In this document: one piece after another, positions 24,857 through 34,044 of the stretch
Layout of the letters: every line of letters starts with the position of its first letter
Position numbering within the stretch: the first letter of the stretch is position 1
DNA from: Allobosea sp. Root483D1
GTDB lineage: Bacteria > Pseudomonadota > Alphaproteobacteria > Rhizobiales > Beijerinckiaceae
DNA length: 64,000 bases
Direction: 5' to 3'
NCBI RefSeq assembly: GCF_001429505.1
Contig: NZ_LMJW01000016.1
Span: forward strand, 124,001-188,000
Position numbers and translations under genes: made by a program
The notes under the pieces: generated by a model
The model's database searches: none
What the model was told of the DNA's origin: nothing
The model's input: only the letters and a program-made list of their open reading frames with translations

Positions 24857-26839
24857 ATGTTCGTCGAAATCGGCCATTTCGCGTTGGCATTGGCGCTCGG
24901 TGTCGCGGTCGTCCAGACGATCGTGCCGTTATGGGGCGTGGCCAGGAACGACCCGGCTCTGGCCTCGGTCGGCCCGGCGGCGGCGATCGCCTGCTTCCTC
25001 CTGGTCGCGATTTCCTTCGGCTGCCTGATGATGTCCTATGTGACGTCCGACTTCTCGGTGGAGAACGTCGTCGCCAATTCGCATTCGACGCAGCCGCTGA
25101 TCTACAAGCTGACCGCGGTCTGGGGGAACCATGAGGGCTCGATGCTGCTCTGGGTCCTCATCCTCGTGCTGTTCGGCGCGCTGGTCGCGTTGTCGCGGCG
25201 CTCGCTGCCGCCGAAGCTGCGGGCCGGCACGCTCGCCGCGCAGGGCAGCGTCAGCGTCGCCTTCCTCGCCTTCACGCTGCTGACCTCGAACCCGTTCCGG
25301 CGCCTCGTCCCGGCGCCGGGGGAAGGGCAGGACCTCAACCCGATCCTGCAGGACCTCGGTCTCGCGATCCATCCGCCGCTGCTCTATGTCGGCTATGTCG
25401 GCTTCTCGATCACCTACGCCTTCGCCGTTGCGGCGTTGATCGAAGGCAAGATCGATGCGGTCTGGGCGCGCGCCGTCCGGCCCTGGACCTTGCTGGCCTG
25501 GACCTTCCTGACGCTCGGCATCGCGATGGGCTCCTACTGGGCCTATTACGAGCTCGGCTGGGGCGGCTGGTGGTTCTGGGACCCGGTCGAGAACGCCTCG
25601 CTGATGCCCTGGCTCGCCGGCACGGCACTGATCCACTCGACCGTGGTGATGGAGAAGCGCGACGCGCTCAAGGTCTGGACGATCCTGCTCGCGATCCTGA
25701 CCTTCTCGCTCTCGCTGCTCGGCACCTTCATCGTCCGTTCGGGCGTACTGACTTCGGTGCATTCCTTTGCCAGCGACCCGCAGCGCGGCCTGTTCATCCT
25801 CGGCATCCTGATCGCCTTCATCGGCGGCTCGCTGGCGCTGTTCGCCTGGCGCGCGCCGCTGCTGAAGCAGGGCGGTCTGTTCGCGCCGATCTCGCGGGAG
25901 AGCGCCCTCGTCGTCAATAATCTCTTCTTGGCGACCGCCTGCGCCACCGTCTTCATCGGCACGCTCTATCCGCTCGTGCTGGAGATGATCACCGGCGACA
26001 AGATCTCGGTCGGCCCGCCCTTCTTCAACGCCACCTTCGTGCCGCTGCTGGTGCCGCTATTGCTGCTGCTGCCGATCGGCCAGACGCTCGCGTGGAAACG
26101 TGGCGATTTGCTCGGCGCCGCTCAGCGGGCGCAGGTCGCGTTCGGTGCCGGCGTCGTCACCATGCTGGCGATCTTCGCTGTCGTGCGCGGCGGCCCCGTC
26201 CTCGCTCCGCTGGGCATTGGCCTCGGCGTCTTCCTCGTCATCGGGGCGCTCTGGGAGATCGGCGAGCGCGTCGTCACGCGCGCCAGTGGCGCCTCGGCGA
26301 TCTGGTCGCGGGCCAAGGGCCTGCCGCGCTCGGCCTGGGGTAGCGCGCTCGGCCATGCCGGCGTCGGCATCAGCGTGATCGGTATCGCCGCCGCCGCCTG
26401 GGGCACCGAGTCGATCGGCATGCTCAAGGTCGGCGAGAGCCTGACCAGCGGTCGCTACACCGTGACGCTGGAGGCGATCACGCCGCGCACCGGGCCGAAC
26501 TATCGCGAGGACGCGGCCCGCTTCCGCATTGTCGCCAACGGTCGCCTTTTGGAACCGGTCGAGGCGATGAAGCGCATCTATACGGCGCGCGCCATGCCGA
26601 CTACGGAGGCGGGCATCCGCACCGTCGGGCTTGGGCAGGCCTATATCAGCCTTGGCGAGCCCGACGCCAGCGGCGCGATCGCGGTCAAGCTCCATGACAA
26701 GCCGCTGATCCTGCTGATCTGGATCGGCGCGCTGGTGATGGCGGCGGGCGGCGCGCTCTCGCTGACCGACCGGCGCTTCCGGCTGGCAGCGCCGCGGCGC
26801 ACGCCGGCGCCGGCCGCGCTTCCGCAGGCCGCGGAGTGA
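24857..26839 (+). CDS. ccmF: Heme lyase subunit CcmF (CycK)
   Basis: A 660-residue polytopic membrane protein. The tryptophan-rich WWD signature reads GGWWFWDPVENASLMPWL near residue 240, with the upstream YVGYVGFSITYAFA and the AVWGNHEGSMLLW loop containing conserved His. About 14-15 hydrophobic segments are present and the large periplasmic region near the C-terminus precedes a last TM (LILLIWIGALVMAAGGALSL). It ligates heme to apocytochrome c with CcmH and CcmI. Confidence 0.96.
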   Translation: MFVEIGHFALALALGVAVVQTIVPLWGVARNDPALASVGPAAAIACFLLVAISFGCLMMSYVTSDFSVENVVANSHSTQPLIYKLTAVWGNHEGSMLLWVLILVLFGALVALSRRSLPPKLRAGTLAAQGSVSVAFLAFTLLTSNPFRRLVPAPGEGQDLNPILQDLGLAIHPPLLYVGYVGFSITYAFAVAALIEGKIDAVWARAVRPWTLLAWTFLTLGIAMGSYWAYYELGWGGWWFWDPVENASLMPWLAGTALIHSTVVMEKRDALKVWTILLAILTFSLSLLGTFIVRSGVLTSVHSFASDPQRGLFILGILIAFIGGSLALFAWRAPLLKQGGLFAPISRESALVVNNLFLATACATVFIGTLYPLVLEMITGDKISVGPPFFNATFVPLLVPLLLLLPIGQTLAWKRGDLLGAAQRAQVAFGAGVVTMLAIFAVVRGGPVLAPLGIGLGVFLVIGALWEIGERVVTRASGASAIWSRAKGLPRSAWGSALGHAGVGISVIGIAAAAWGTESIGMLKVGESLTSGRYTVTLEAITPRTGPNYREDAARFRIVANGRLLEPVEAMKRIYTARAMPTTEAGIRTVGLGQAYISLGEPDASGAIAVKLHDKPLILLIWIGALVMAAGGALSLTDRRFRLAAPRRTPAPAALPQAAE

Positions 26840-26844
26840 GCGTG

Positions 26845-27306
26845 ATGCGCGCTCTTCCGCTCTTCTTCGTCGCGCTGCTGGTGTTGTCGGCGCCAGCCAT
26901 TGCCGTGCAGCCGGACGAGATCCTGAAGAACCCGGCGCTGGAGCAGCGCGCTCGGGCGCTGTCCTCCGGCCTGCGCTGCCTGGTCTGTCAGAACCAGTCG
27001 ATCGACGATTCCGACGCGCCGCTAGCCAAGGATCTACGTATCCTGGTGCGCGAGCGGCTGACGGCCGGCGACAGCGACGGGGCCGTGATCGATTTCGTCG
27101 TGGCGCGCTATGGCGACTTCGTCCTGCTGCGCCCGCCGATGAATGCGCGCACGATCGCGCTCTGGGCAGCGCCCTTCCTGATCATGCTGTCCGGGGCCGC
27201 TTTTCTCTGGCGTCGGCGCAATCGTTCTGCGGCGCCGGCTGGCGTCACCTTGACGGCCGAAGAGCAGCGTCGCCTCGACGATCTGCTGCGCGACGAGCGT
27301 GGCTGA
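26845..27306 (+). CDS. ccmH: Cytochrome c maturation protein CcmH (CycL)
   Basis: A 153-residue CcmH/CycL. Signal peptide-like start MRALPLFFVALLVLSAPAIA, periplasmic three-helix domain with the redox motif in LRCLVCQNQSIDDSDA (LRCxxCQ), and a C-terminal TM (IALWAAPFLIMLSGAAFLW) followed by basic residues. It keeps apocytochrome cysteines reduced for heme ligation. ATG 26845 has CGGAG in front at good spacing; a GTG at 26836 overlapping the ccmF stop is the alternative. Confidence 0.94.
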   Translation: MRALPLFFVALLVLSAPAIAVQPDEILKNPALEQRARALSSGLRCLVCQNQSIDDSDAPLAKDLRILVRERLTAGDSDGAVIDFVVARYGDFVLLRPPMNARTIALWAAPFLIMLSGAAFLWRRRNRSAAPAGVTLTAEEQRRLDDLLRDERG

Positions 27307-27423
27307 CGGCCTGCCAACCTTACGAAACTGTCATCATCGGGCGAAATCCAGGTAAGGCGTCGCCCGCCATGGTTCTCCTCACGAAGCAGGGAAGGCCCTG
27401 CCTCCCGCATCGAGGTGAGAACC

Positions 27424-28656
27424 ATGACCACCCAAGACAACAACACCCCCGACACCACTATCCGCTCGCCGGCCACCGCCCGCTCGATCCTGAAGCGCGG
27501 CGCGATCGTCGCCGGCGCTGCGACGCTGAGCATCGGCCTGATGGCCGGCCTCGCCGACAATTTCCTGAACAGCCATGGCGCTGCCAACGCCCAGCCGATC
27601 CAGCTGTCGGGCGTGCAGCAGACACAGCTTCCGTCCTTCGCCGACGTCGTCGACCGGGTTAAGCCCGCCGTCGTCTCGGTCCGGGTCAAGACCAAGGCCG
27701 TCGCCAGCGCCGACGAGGAGAGCGGCCCGGCCGGCGTCGAAGGCCTGCCGCCCGGCCACCCGCTCGAGCGTTTCCTCCGCCGCTTCGGCGAGGAGGGCAT
27801 GGGCCAGCGCGGGCCGCAGCAGCCGCGCGTCCAGCTCTCGCAGGGCTCGGGCTTCTTCGTCAGCCAGGACGGCTACGTCGTCACCAACAACCACGTCGTC
27901 GCCAACGCGGCCGAGGTTCAGCTCGTCACCGATGGCGGCAAGACGCTCTCGGCCAAGGTGATCGGCACCGATCCGCGCACCGATCTGGCGCTGCTCAAGG
28001 TCAACGAGTCCGGCAACTATCCCTTCGTCCAGCTCGCTTCGGGCAAGCCGCGCACCGGTGAATGGGTGCTGGCGGTCGGCAACCCGTTCGGCCTCGGTGG
28101 CACCGTGACCGCGGGTATCGTCTCGGCCCAGGGCCGCGACATCGGCTCCGGTCCCTATGATGACTTCCTGCAGATCGATGCGGCGGTGAACCGCGGCAAC
28201 TCCGGCGGTCCGACCTTCAACCAGAAGGGCGAAGTCGTCGGCGTCAACACCGCGATCTACTCGCCGTCCGGCGGCAATGTCGGTATCGCCTTCGCGATCC
28301 CGGCCGCCACCGTCCAGAGCGTCGTCGAGCAGCTCAAGGAGCACGGCTCGGTCGCCCGCGGCTTCATCGGCGTGCAGATCCAGCCGGTCACCGCCGAGGT
28401 CGCCGACGCCATCGGGCTCAAGGACTCCAAGGGCGCCCTGATCGCCGAGGCGCAGGCCAACGGCCCTGCCGCCAAGGCTGGCCTGAAGCGTGGCGACACC
28501 ATCCTCGCAGTCAACGGCGAGAAGATCGCCGATGCGCGTGACCTGTCGCGGAAGATCGCGACCTTCGCGCCCGGCGCCAAGACGAGCCTGACCATCTGGC
28601 GCGACGGCAAGGAGCGCGAGGTCTCCTTCGAGGTCGGTCGCCAGCCGGCGGCCTGA
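27424..28656 (+). CDS. degP: DegP/HtrA-type periplasmic serine protease with one PDZ domain
   Basis: A 410-residue HtrA protein. A hydrophobic segment near residues 25-43 (IVAGAATLSIGLMAGLADN) serves as signal or anchor. Trypsin-like triad: His in VVTNNHVVANA, Asp in DPRTDLALLK and Ser in VNRGNSGGPTF. One PDZ domain follows (RGFIGVQIQPV … GLKRGDTILAVNG … FAPGAKTSLTIWRDG), after which the protein ends; classical DegP has two. It degrades or refolds damaged envelope proteins. It lies between the ccm operon and a two-component system, as in other rhizobia. ATG 27424 follows GAGGTGAGA. Confidence 0.9.
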   Translation: MTTQDNNTPDTTIRSPATARSILKRGAIVAGAATLSIGLMAGLADNFLNSHGAANAQPIQLSGVQQTQLPSFADVVDRVKPAVVSVRVKTKAVASADEESGPAGVEGLPPGHPLERFLRRFGEEGMGQRGPQQPRVQLSQGSGFFVSQDGYVVTNNHVVANAAEVQLVTDGGKTLSAKVIGTDPRTDLALLKVNESGNYPFVQLASGKPRTGEWVLAVGNPFGLGGTVTAGIVSAQGRDIGSGPYDDFLQIDAAVNRGNSGGPTFNQKGEVVGVNTAIYSPSGGNVGIAFAIPAATVQSVVEQLKEHGSVARGFIGVQIQPVTAEVADAIGLKDSKGALIAEAQANGPAAKAGLKRGDTILAVNGEKIADARDLSRKIATFAPGAKTSLTIWRDGKEREVSFEVGRQPAA

Positions 28657-28782
28657 CCCGGGCCTATCCAAGTCGGGGCATGCTCTCGCGCGTAGCGTTC
28701 AGTGATCTGCGAGAGCGTGTTCCGGGCGGATGGTATCTCCCGGCTGTCACGTCGCCCCCTGCCGGGAATGCCAGCCGTCATG

Positions 28783-28826
28783 GCGGCAGGTCGGATCGTC
28801 ACCTCCGGCCTGCCGCTTTTCCTTTT
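28783..28826 (+). terminator. Rho-independent terminator/attenuator between degP and the next regulator
   Basis: GCGGCAGG (28783-28790) pairs with CCTGCCGC (28809-28816), with an inner CGGA/TCCG extension, followed by TTTTCCTTTT (28817-28826). This is the best intrinsic terminator in the window. It ends only 19 bp before the ATG of the response regulator, so it must either stop degP transcription just ahead of an RNA entering later or act as an attenuator for the regulator gene. Confidence 0.8.
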
Positions 28827-28845
28827 GATGAGGTAGCGTGACGCC

Positions 28846-29529
28846 ATGCGACTCCTGATCGTTGAAGACGATGCCGAGGCGGCGGCCTATCTGGTCAAGG
28901 CCTTTCGCGAGGCCGGCCACGTCGCCGACCATGCTCCCGATGGCCTCGAGGGCTACGCCATGGCCCAGGGCGGCGGTTACGACGTGCTCGTCGTCGACCG
29001 CATGCTGCCGCGGATGGACGGGCTCTCGGTGATCCGCTCCCTGCGCGAGCAGGGCGAGACGGTGCCGGCGTTGATCCTCTCGGCGCTCGCCCAGGTCGAT
29101 GACCGGGTGAAGGGCCTGAGGGCCGGCGGCGACGACTACCTGCCCAAGCCCTACGCCTTCTCGGAATTGCTCGCCCGCGTCGAGGTGCTCTCGCGCCGCC
29201 GCGGCGCGCCCGCCTCCGAACCGACGAGCTACCGCGTCGGCGATCTCCTGCTCGACCGGCTGGCGCACCGCGTCACCCGCGCCGGCGAGGAGATCGCGCT
29301 GCAACCGCGCGAGTTCCGCCTGCTCGAATATCTGATGAAGCATGCCGGACAGGTGGTGACCCGCACCATGCTGCTCGAGAACGTCTGGGACTATCATTTC
29401 GACCCCCAGACCAATGTCATCGACGTGCACGTCTCGCGGCTGCGCTCCAAGATCGACAAGGGCTTCGAGCATCCGATGATCCACACCATCCGCGGCGCGG
29501 GATACATGGTCCGTGACACAGCTCGCTGA
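28846..29529 (+). CDS. OmpR-family response regulator next to degP
   Basis: A 227-residue regulator: receiver with VEDDAEA, phospho-Asp in VLVVDRMLPRMDG near residue 51, LILSALAQ and DDYLPKPYAFSEL; winged helix with LQPREFRLLEYLMKHAGQVV and VIDVHVSRLRSKID. The kinase gene starts 17 bp before its stop (GTG 29513), so they are co-translated. Position after degP suggests an envelope-stress function, like CpxR or the equivalent rhizobial gene, but targets are unknown. Confidence 0.88.
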   Translation: MRLLIVEDDAEAAAYLVKAFREAGHVADHAPDGLEGYAMAQGGGYDVLVVDRMLPRMDGLSVIRSLREQGETVPALILSALAQVDDRVKGLRAGGDDYLPKPYAFSELLARVEVLSRRRGAPASEPTSYRVGDLLLDRLAHRVTRAGEEIALQPREFRLLEYLMKHAGQVVTRTMLLENVWDYHFDPQTNVIDVHVSRLRSKIDKGFEHPMIHTIRGAGYMVRDTAR

Positions 29530-31030
29530 GGGCCGGACTGGTGAAGCGCCGCAGCCTTCCGGCCGCCTGCGCTTCCTGCCGCATCTGGTCCGCACCACCG
29601 CCTTCAAGCTGACGGCGATCTATCTCGTCGTCTTCGCGGCTTTTGCCATCTTCGTGCTGGGCTATGTCGCTTGGAACGCCAAGAACCTGCTCGACGACCA
29701 GATCCGCTCGACCATCGACGCCGAGATCCAGGGCCTGGCCGAGCAGCAGCGCCTCGGCGGCATCAGGCGGCTCGTCCAGGTCATCGAGCGGCGCTCGCGC
29801 GGGCCGGGCGCCTCGCTTTATCTCGTCACCACGCCATTGGGCGAGCGCATCGCCGGCAATATCGAGGCGCTGCCGCCCGGCACGCTCGACCGCCAGGGCG
29901 AGAGCGAGATCGAGTATGCCCGCTCCTCCGAGGCGCTCGACCAGACCAACCACGCCATCGTCCGCGTCTTCATGCTGCCGGCGGGCTTTCGCCTGCTGGT
30001 CGGCCGCGATGTCGAGGAGCGCGAGCGCCTGCGCGTCGTGATCAAGCGTGCCGCCGCCTGGTCGGTCCTGCTCGTCGTCGTCCTCGGCTGCTTCGCTGGC
30101 TGGTTCGTGGCCCGGCGCGTGCTGAAACGCATCGACGGCATGAACGATACGGCTCGCTCGATCATGGCCGGCGACCTCAAGGGCCGCCTCGCCATCGCCG
30201 GCACCGGCGACGAGCTCGACCGGCTGGCCGGGAACCTCAACGCCATGCTCGACCGCATCGGCGAGTTGATGAGCGGCATGCAGCAGGTCACGGACAATGT
30301 CGCCCACGACCTGAAGACGCCGCTGACCCGCCTGCGCAACCGGGCCGAGGAGGCTCTGCGCACGGCGCACTCGCCCGAGCAATTGCGTGCGGCGCTCGAT
30401 GGCGCGATCGACGAGGCCGACGGGCTGATCCGCGTCTTCAACGCGCTCTTGATGATCGCGCGGCTCGAGACCCGCCAGATCACCGACAGCATGGTGCCGC
30501 TCGACCTCGCCGAGATCGTCGACGGGCTCTCCGAGCTCTACGAGCCGCTGGCGGAAGAGGCGGGGCTCACTTTGTCGGCTTCCGTCGAGCCCGGCCTGTC
30601 GCTCACCGGCAATCGCGAGCTGATCGGCCAGGCCCTGGCCAATCTGATCGACAATGCGCTGAAATATGGCAAGCCGGAGGGCGACGCTCCGGCGACTGTC
30701 GCTGTCACGGCGCGGCGCGTCGGCGATATGGTCGAGCTCGGCGTCGCCGATCATGGCGCCGGCATCCCTGAGGCCGATCGCGGCCGCGTCCTGGAGCGCT
30801 TCGTCCGGCTCGACCAGAGCCGCAGCAAGCCGGGCTTCGGGCTGGGGCTCGCATTGGCGTCGGCGGTCGCGCATCTGCATGGCGGCGCGGTTCGCCTCTC
30901 GGACAATGCGCCGGGGCTCGATGTCGTGATGTCGCTGCCGGTTGCTCCACCTCCTGTGGACAGGCCCCTCATGGAAGCGCCTGCGGGCTCGACATCGCAG
31001 CCGGACGGGGCAGGGTTCCAGTCGGCTTGA
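29513..31030 (+). CDS. Sensor histidine kinase with HAMP domain
   Basis: A 505-residue kinase. TM1 near residues 33-54 (LTAIYLVVFAAFAIFVLGYVAW), periplasmic domain to about 180, TM2 near 183-203 (WSVLLVVVLGCFAGWFVAR), HAMP (GMNDTARSIMAGDLKGRL), His box NVAHDLKTPLTRLRNR near 264, N box NLIDNALKYG, then DHGAGIPEADRGRVLERFVR and GFGLGLALA. GTG start overlapping the regulator gene. The final 30 residues are Pro-rich. Signal unknown; presumably the partner of the preceding regulator. Confidence 0.88.
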   Translation: MTQLAEGRTGEAPQPSGRLRFLPHLVRTTAFKLTAIYLVVFAAFAIFVLGYVAWNAKNLLDDQIRSTIDAEIQGLAEQQRLGGIRRLVQVIERRSRGPGASLYLVTTPLGERIAGNIEALPPGTLDRQGESEIEYARSSEALDQTNHAIVRVFMLPAGFRLLVGRDVEERERLRVVIKRAAAWSVLLVVVLGCFAGWFVARRVLKRIDGMNDTARSIMAGDLKGRLAIAGTGDELDRLAGNLNAMLDRIGELMSGMQQVTDNVAHDLKTPLTRLRNRAEEALRTAHSPEQLRAALDGAIDEADGLIRVFNALLMIARLETRQITDSMVPLDLAEIVDGLSELYEPLAEEAGLTLSASVEPGLSLTGNRELIGQALANLIDNALKYGKPEGDAPATVAVTARRVGDMVELGVADHGAGIPEADRGRVLERFVRLDQSRSKPGFGLGLALASAVAHLHGGAVRLSDNAPGLDVVMSLPVAPPPVDRPLMEAPAGSTSQPDGAGFQSA

Positions 31031-31073
31031 TGAAGGGCTAAGGCTCGCTCAGCCGGTCGACGCGGAGGTCAGT

Positions 31074-34028
31074 GTGGGCGAGCCCTTATGCGAACGCCTG
31101 AAGGCGGCGCCCGTCCTGCCGGCGCGCGGCAAGATCGAGGCGCTCTGGCGCGAGGAGCTGATCGAGCGCCTGTTCGATGCCGATGCCGGCGAGCGGCTCG
31201 TTGCGCACCTTGCCGGCCACGAGGCCTCGGCCGCGCTTGTTGCCGGCATCCTCGCGCATTCGCCCTTCCTGACCCAGATCATGCGGCGCGATCCGGAGGG
31301 GCTCCTCGCCTCGCTGACCATAGCCCCGGAGGAGCGCCGCGACGCGCTGCTGGCCGGCATTGCCGCCTTCGCCACCCCGGAGACGGCGACCGCCGACCTG
31401 ATGCGCGAATTGCGTCGCTTCCGCCAGGCGATGGCGCTCCTGCTCGCGCTCGCCGATATCGGCGGGGTCTGGCCGGTCGAGACGGTGACCGCCGCGCTCA
31501 GCGCGACCGCCGACATGGCGGTGAAGCTGGCCAGCGAGCACGCACTGCATCAAGCTGCTGGCCTCGGCCGGATCGAGCTTGCCGACCCGGCCGAACCCGG
31601 CAAGGGCTCGGGGCTCGTCGTATTGGCGCTGGGCAAGCATGGCGCCGGCGAGCTGAACTACTCCTCCGACATCGACATCGTCGTCTTCTTCGATCCGGAG
31701 ATGGCCGAGGCCGCCGGCGTCGGCGAGCCGACGAGCTTCTTCGTCAAGCTCACCCAGCTGATCGCCCGCATCATCCAGGAGCGCACGCCGGACGGCTACG
31801 TCTTCCGCGTCGATCTGCGGCTGCGGCCGGATCCCGGCTCGACCCATGTCGCCGTCGCCCTGCCGACGGCTTATGCCTATTACGAGACCGTCGGCCAGAA
31901 CTGGGAACGCGCCGCGATGATCAAGGCGCGCCCGGTCGCCGGTGATCTCGATCTCGGCCGCCGCTTCATCGCCGATCTCGCGCCGTTCATCTGGCGCAAA
32001 TATTTCGACTTCGCCGCCATTGCCGACATCCACGCGATGAAGCGCCAGATCCAGTCGGTGAAGGGCTTCGAGACGCTCAGCCTGCCCGGCCACAACGTCA
32101 AGCTCGGCCGCGGCGGCATCCGCGAGATCGAGTTCTTCGTCCAGACCCAGCAACTCGTCTTCGGCGGGCGGCGCCCGGCACTGCGCGGACCGCGCACGCT
32201 CGAGATGCTGGCCGAGCTCACCAGGGAGAACTGGATCAGCCCTGAGGCGCGCGACGAGCTGACCGAATCCTATTGCTGGCTGCGCACCATCGAGCACCGG
32301 CTGCAGATGCGCCATGACGAGCAGACGCAGACCCTGCCGACGGACGCTGCCGATCTCGACGCCTTCGCCCGCTTCAGCGGCTACCCGTCCGCCAAGGCGT
32401 TCGGCAAGGATCTGGAGGCGCATGCCCGCCGTGTCGAGGGCCACTATGCTCTCCTGTTCGAGGATGCCCCCAGCCTCGCCAGCGAGGCTGGGTCGCTTTC
32501 CTTCACCGGTACCGAGAACGATCCGGAGACGCTGGCGACTTTGGGCAAGCTCGGCTTCCGCCAGCCGGCGACAGCGGCCGAGACGGTACGCGGCTGGCAT
32601 TTCGGCCGCCGGGCCGCCGTCACCAGCGCCCGCGCCCGCGAGGTCCTGACCGAGCTGACGCCGGCGCTCCTCGTCGCGCTAGGCCGCACCACCGATCCCG
32701 ACGGCGCGCTCGCCCATCTCGACAACGCCTTCGTGCGCATGCCGGCGGCGGTCGAGCTCCTGACCCTGCTGCGCTCGCATGAGGCCCTGCTGCAGCTCTT
32801 CGCCGAGATTCTCGGCAGCGCGCCGCGCCTCGCCAAGGTCGCGGCGCTCTATCCGCATGTGCTCGACGCGGTGATCGACCCTGCCTTCAGCGCCCCGCGC
32901 CACGATGCCGAGCGGGTGGCGCAGCGCGTGCGCGCCGTGGTCGGAACGCCGCCGCCCAGCGTCGAGGACGGGCTCGACCGCATGCGCGACGCCGCCCGGC
33001 AGGAGAACTTCCTGGTCGGGGCCCGGCTGCTCTCCGGTGTGATCAACGCCGAGCAGGCGGCGCAGGGCTATGCTGCCGCGGCCGCGGCCTGCATCCGTAT
33101 CGCCTTCGACGACACCCGCGCAGCCTTCGCCGCCGACCATGGGCTCATAGCGGGCGCGGAAGCTGTCGTGCTCGGCATGGGCCGGCTCGGTGCCGGCGAG
33201 CTCACGCCCTCATCCGATCTCGACCTGATGCTGCTCTACGATCGGCCGGAGGAGGCCGAGGCCAGCGATGGCCGGCGCCCGCTCGATCCGGTGACCTGGC
33301 ATGTTCGTTTCACCCAGCGCCTCGTCGCGGCGCTGACAGTGCCGACGCGGCGCGGCACGCTCTATCAGGTCGACATGCGACTGCGCCCCGCCGGCAACAA
33401 GAGCCCGGCGGCGACGCAGTTCGGGGGCTTTACGGCCTACCACCAGGGCGAGGCCGAGATCTGGGAGGAGATGGCGCTGACCCGCGCCCGCGTCGTCGCC
33501 GGTGACGCTGGCTTGAGGGAGAAGGTCGAGGCCGCGATTCGCGAGATCCTCCTGCGCCGGCGCGATCCGGCCAAGGTCGCCGCGGCCGTCGCCGAGATGC
33601 GGGCGTTGATCGCCAAGGAGAAGGGCGAGGGCGATCCCTGGGATCTGAAGCTTGCCGCCGGCGGGCTGACCGATCTCGACTTCCTGGCGCAGTTCCTGGT
33701 GCTCGCTCATGGTCACGACCATCCGCAACTCCTCGCGCGGACCACGGCAGGCGTCTTAATCGCGGCGCGAGAAACCGGTGTCATCGCGACCGAGGATGCC
33801 GAGCGGCTCGCGGGGGCGGCACGCTTCGTCGGCGACGTCCAGCTCTGGCAGCGTTTCGCCGTCGAGGAGAGCTTCGATCCGAAGGCCGTACCCGTGCGGG
33901 TGATGGGCCGGATCGCGACGGCGGTCGGCCTGCCTGATGCCAAGATGTTGAAGGCCGAACTTGACGAGACGCGCAGCGCCGTGCGCGCGATCTTCAAGCG
34001 CCTGCTGGGCGGCGCGCGCGCCGCCTGA
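31074..34028 (+). CDS. glnE: Bifunctional glutamine synthetase adenylyltransferase/adenylyl-removing enzyme GlnE
   Basis: A 984-residue GlnE. The N-terminal (deadenylylating) nucleotidyltransferase domain shows VLALGKHGAGELNYSSDID near residue 195, with the RVDLRLRPDPGS motif; the C-terminal (adenylylating) domain repeats it as LGMGRLGAGELTPSSDLD near 710 with QVDMRLRPAGNKS. Both contain the Gly-Glu-Leu and DxD metal-binding residues. It modifies glutamine synthetase in response to nitrogen through PII. I chose GTG 31074, with GGAGG 6 bp before it, over a frame open back to 30942 that overlaps the kinase gene. Confidence 0.95.
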   Translation: MGEPLCERLKAAPVLPARGKIEALWREELIERLFDADAGERLVAHLAGHEASAALVAGILAHSPFLTQIMRRDPEGLLASLTIAPEERRDALLAGIAAFATPETATADLMRELRRFRQAMALLLALADIGGVWPVETVTAALSATADMAVKLASEHALHQAAGLGRIELADPAEPGKGSGLVVLALGKHGAGELNYSSDIDIVVFFDPEMAEAAGVGEPTSFFVKLTQLIARIIQERTPDGYVFRVDLRLRPDPGSTHVAVALPTAYAYYETVGQNWERAAMIKARPVAGDLDLGRRFIADLAPFIWRKYFDFAAIADIHAMKRQIQSVKGFETLSLPGHNVKLGRGGIREIEFFVQTQQLVFGGRRPALRGPRTLEMLAELTRENWISPEARDELTESYCWLRTIEHRLQMRHDEQTQTLPTDAADLDAFARFSGYPSAKAFGKDLEAHARRVEGHYALLFEDAPSLASEAGSLSFTGTENDPETLATLGKLGFRQPATAAETVRGWHFGRRAAVTSARAREVLTELTPALLVALGRTTDPDGALAHLDNAFVRMPAAVELLTLLRSHEALLQLFAEILGSAPRLAKVAALYPHVLDAVIDPAFSAPRHDAERVAQRVRAVVGTPPPSVEDGLDRMRDAARQENFLVGARLLSGVINAEQAAQGYAAAAAACIRIAFDDTRAAFAADHGLIAGAEAVVLGMGRLGAGELTPSSDLDLMLLYDRPEEAEASDGRRPLDPVTWHVRFTQRLVAALTVPTRRGTLYQVDMRLRPAGNKSPAATQFGGFTAYHQGEAEIWEEMALTRARVVAGDAGLREKVEAAIREILLRRRDPAKVAAAVAEMRALIAKEKGEGDPWDLKLAAGGLTDLDFLAQFLVLAHGHDHPQLLARTTAGVLIAARETGVIATEDAERLAGAARFVGDVQLWQRFAVEESFDPKAVPVRVMGRIATAVGLPDAKMLKAELDETRSAVRAIFKRLLGGARAA

Positions 34029-34044
34029 TTGTGCAGCTCCGGCG

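Noticed and set aside
30942..31073. Longer N-terminus of GlnE
   Set aside because: The extension overlaps the kinase gene, and GTG 31074 has a strong ribosome site and gives the usual length.
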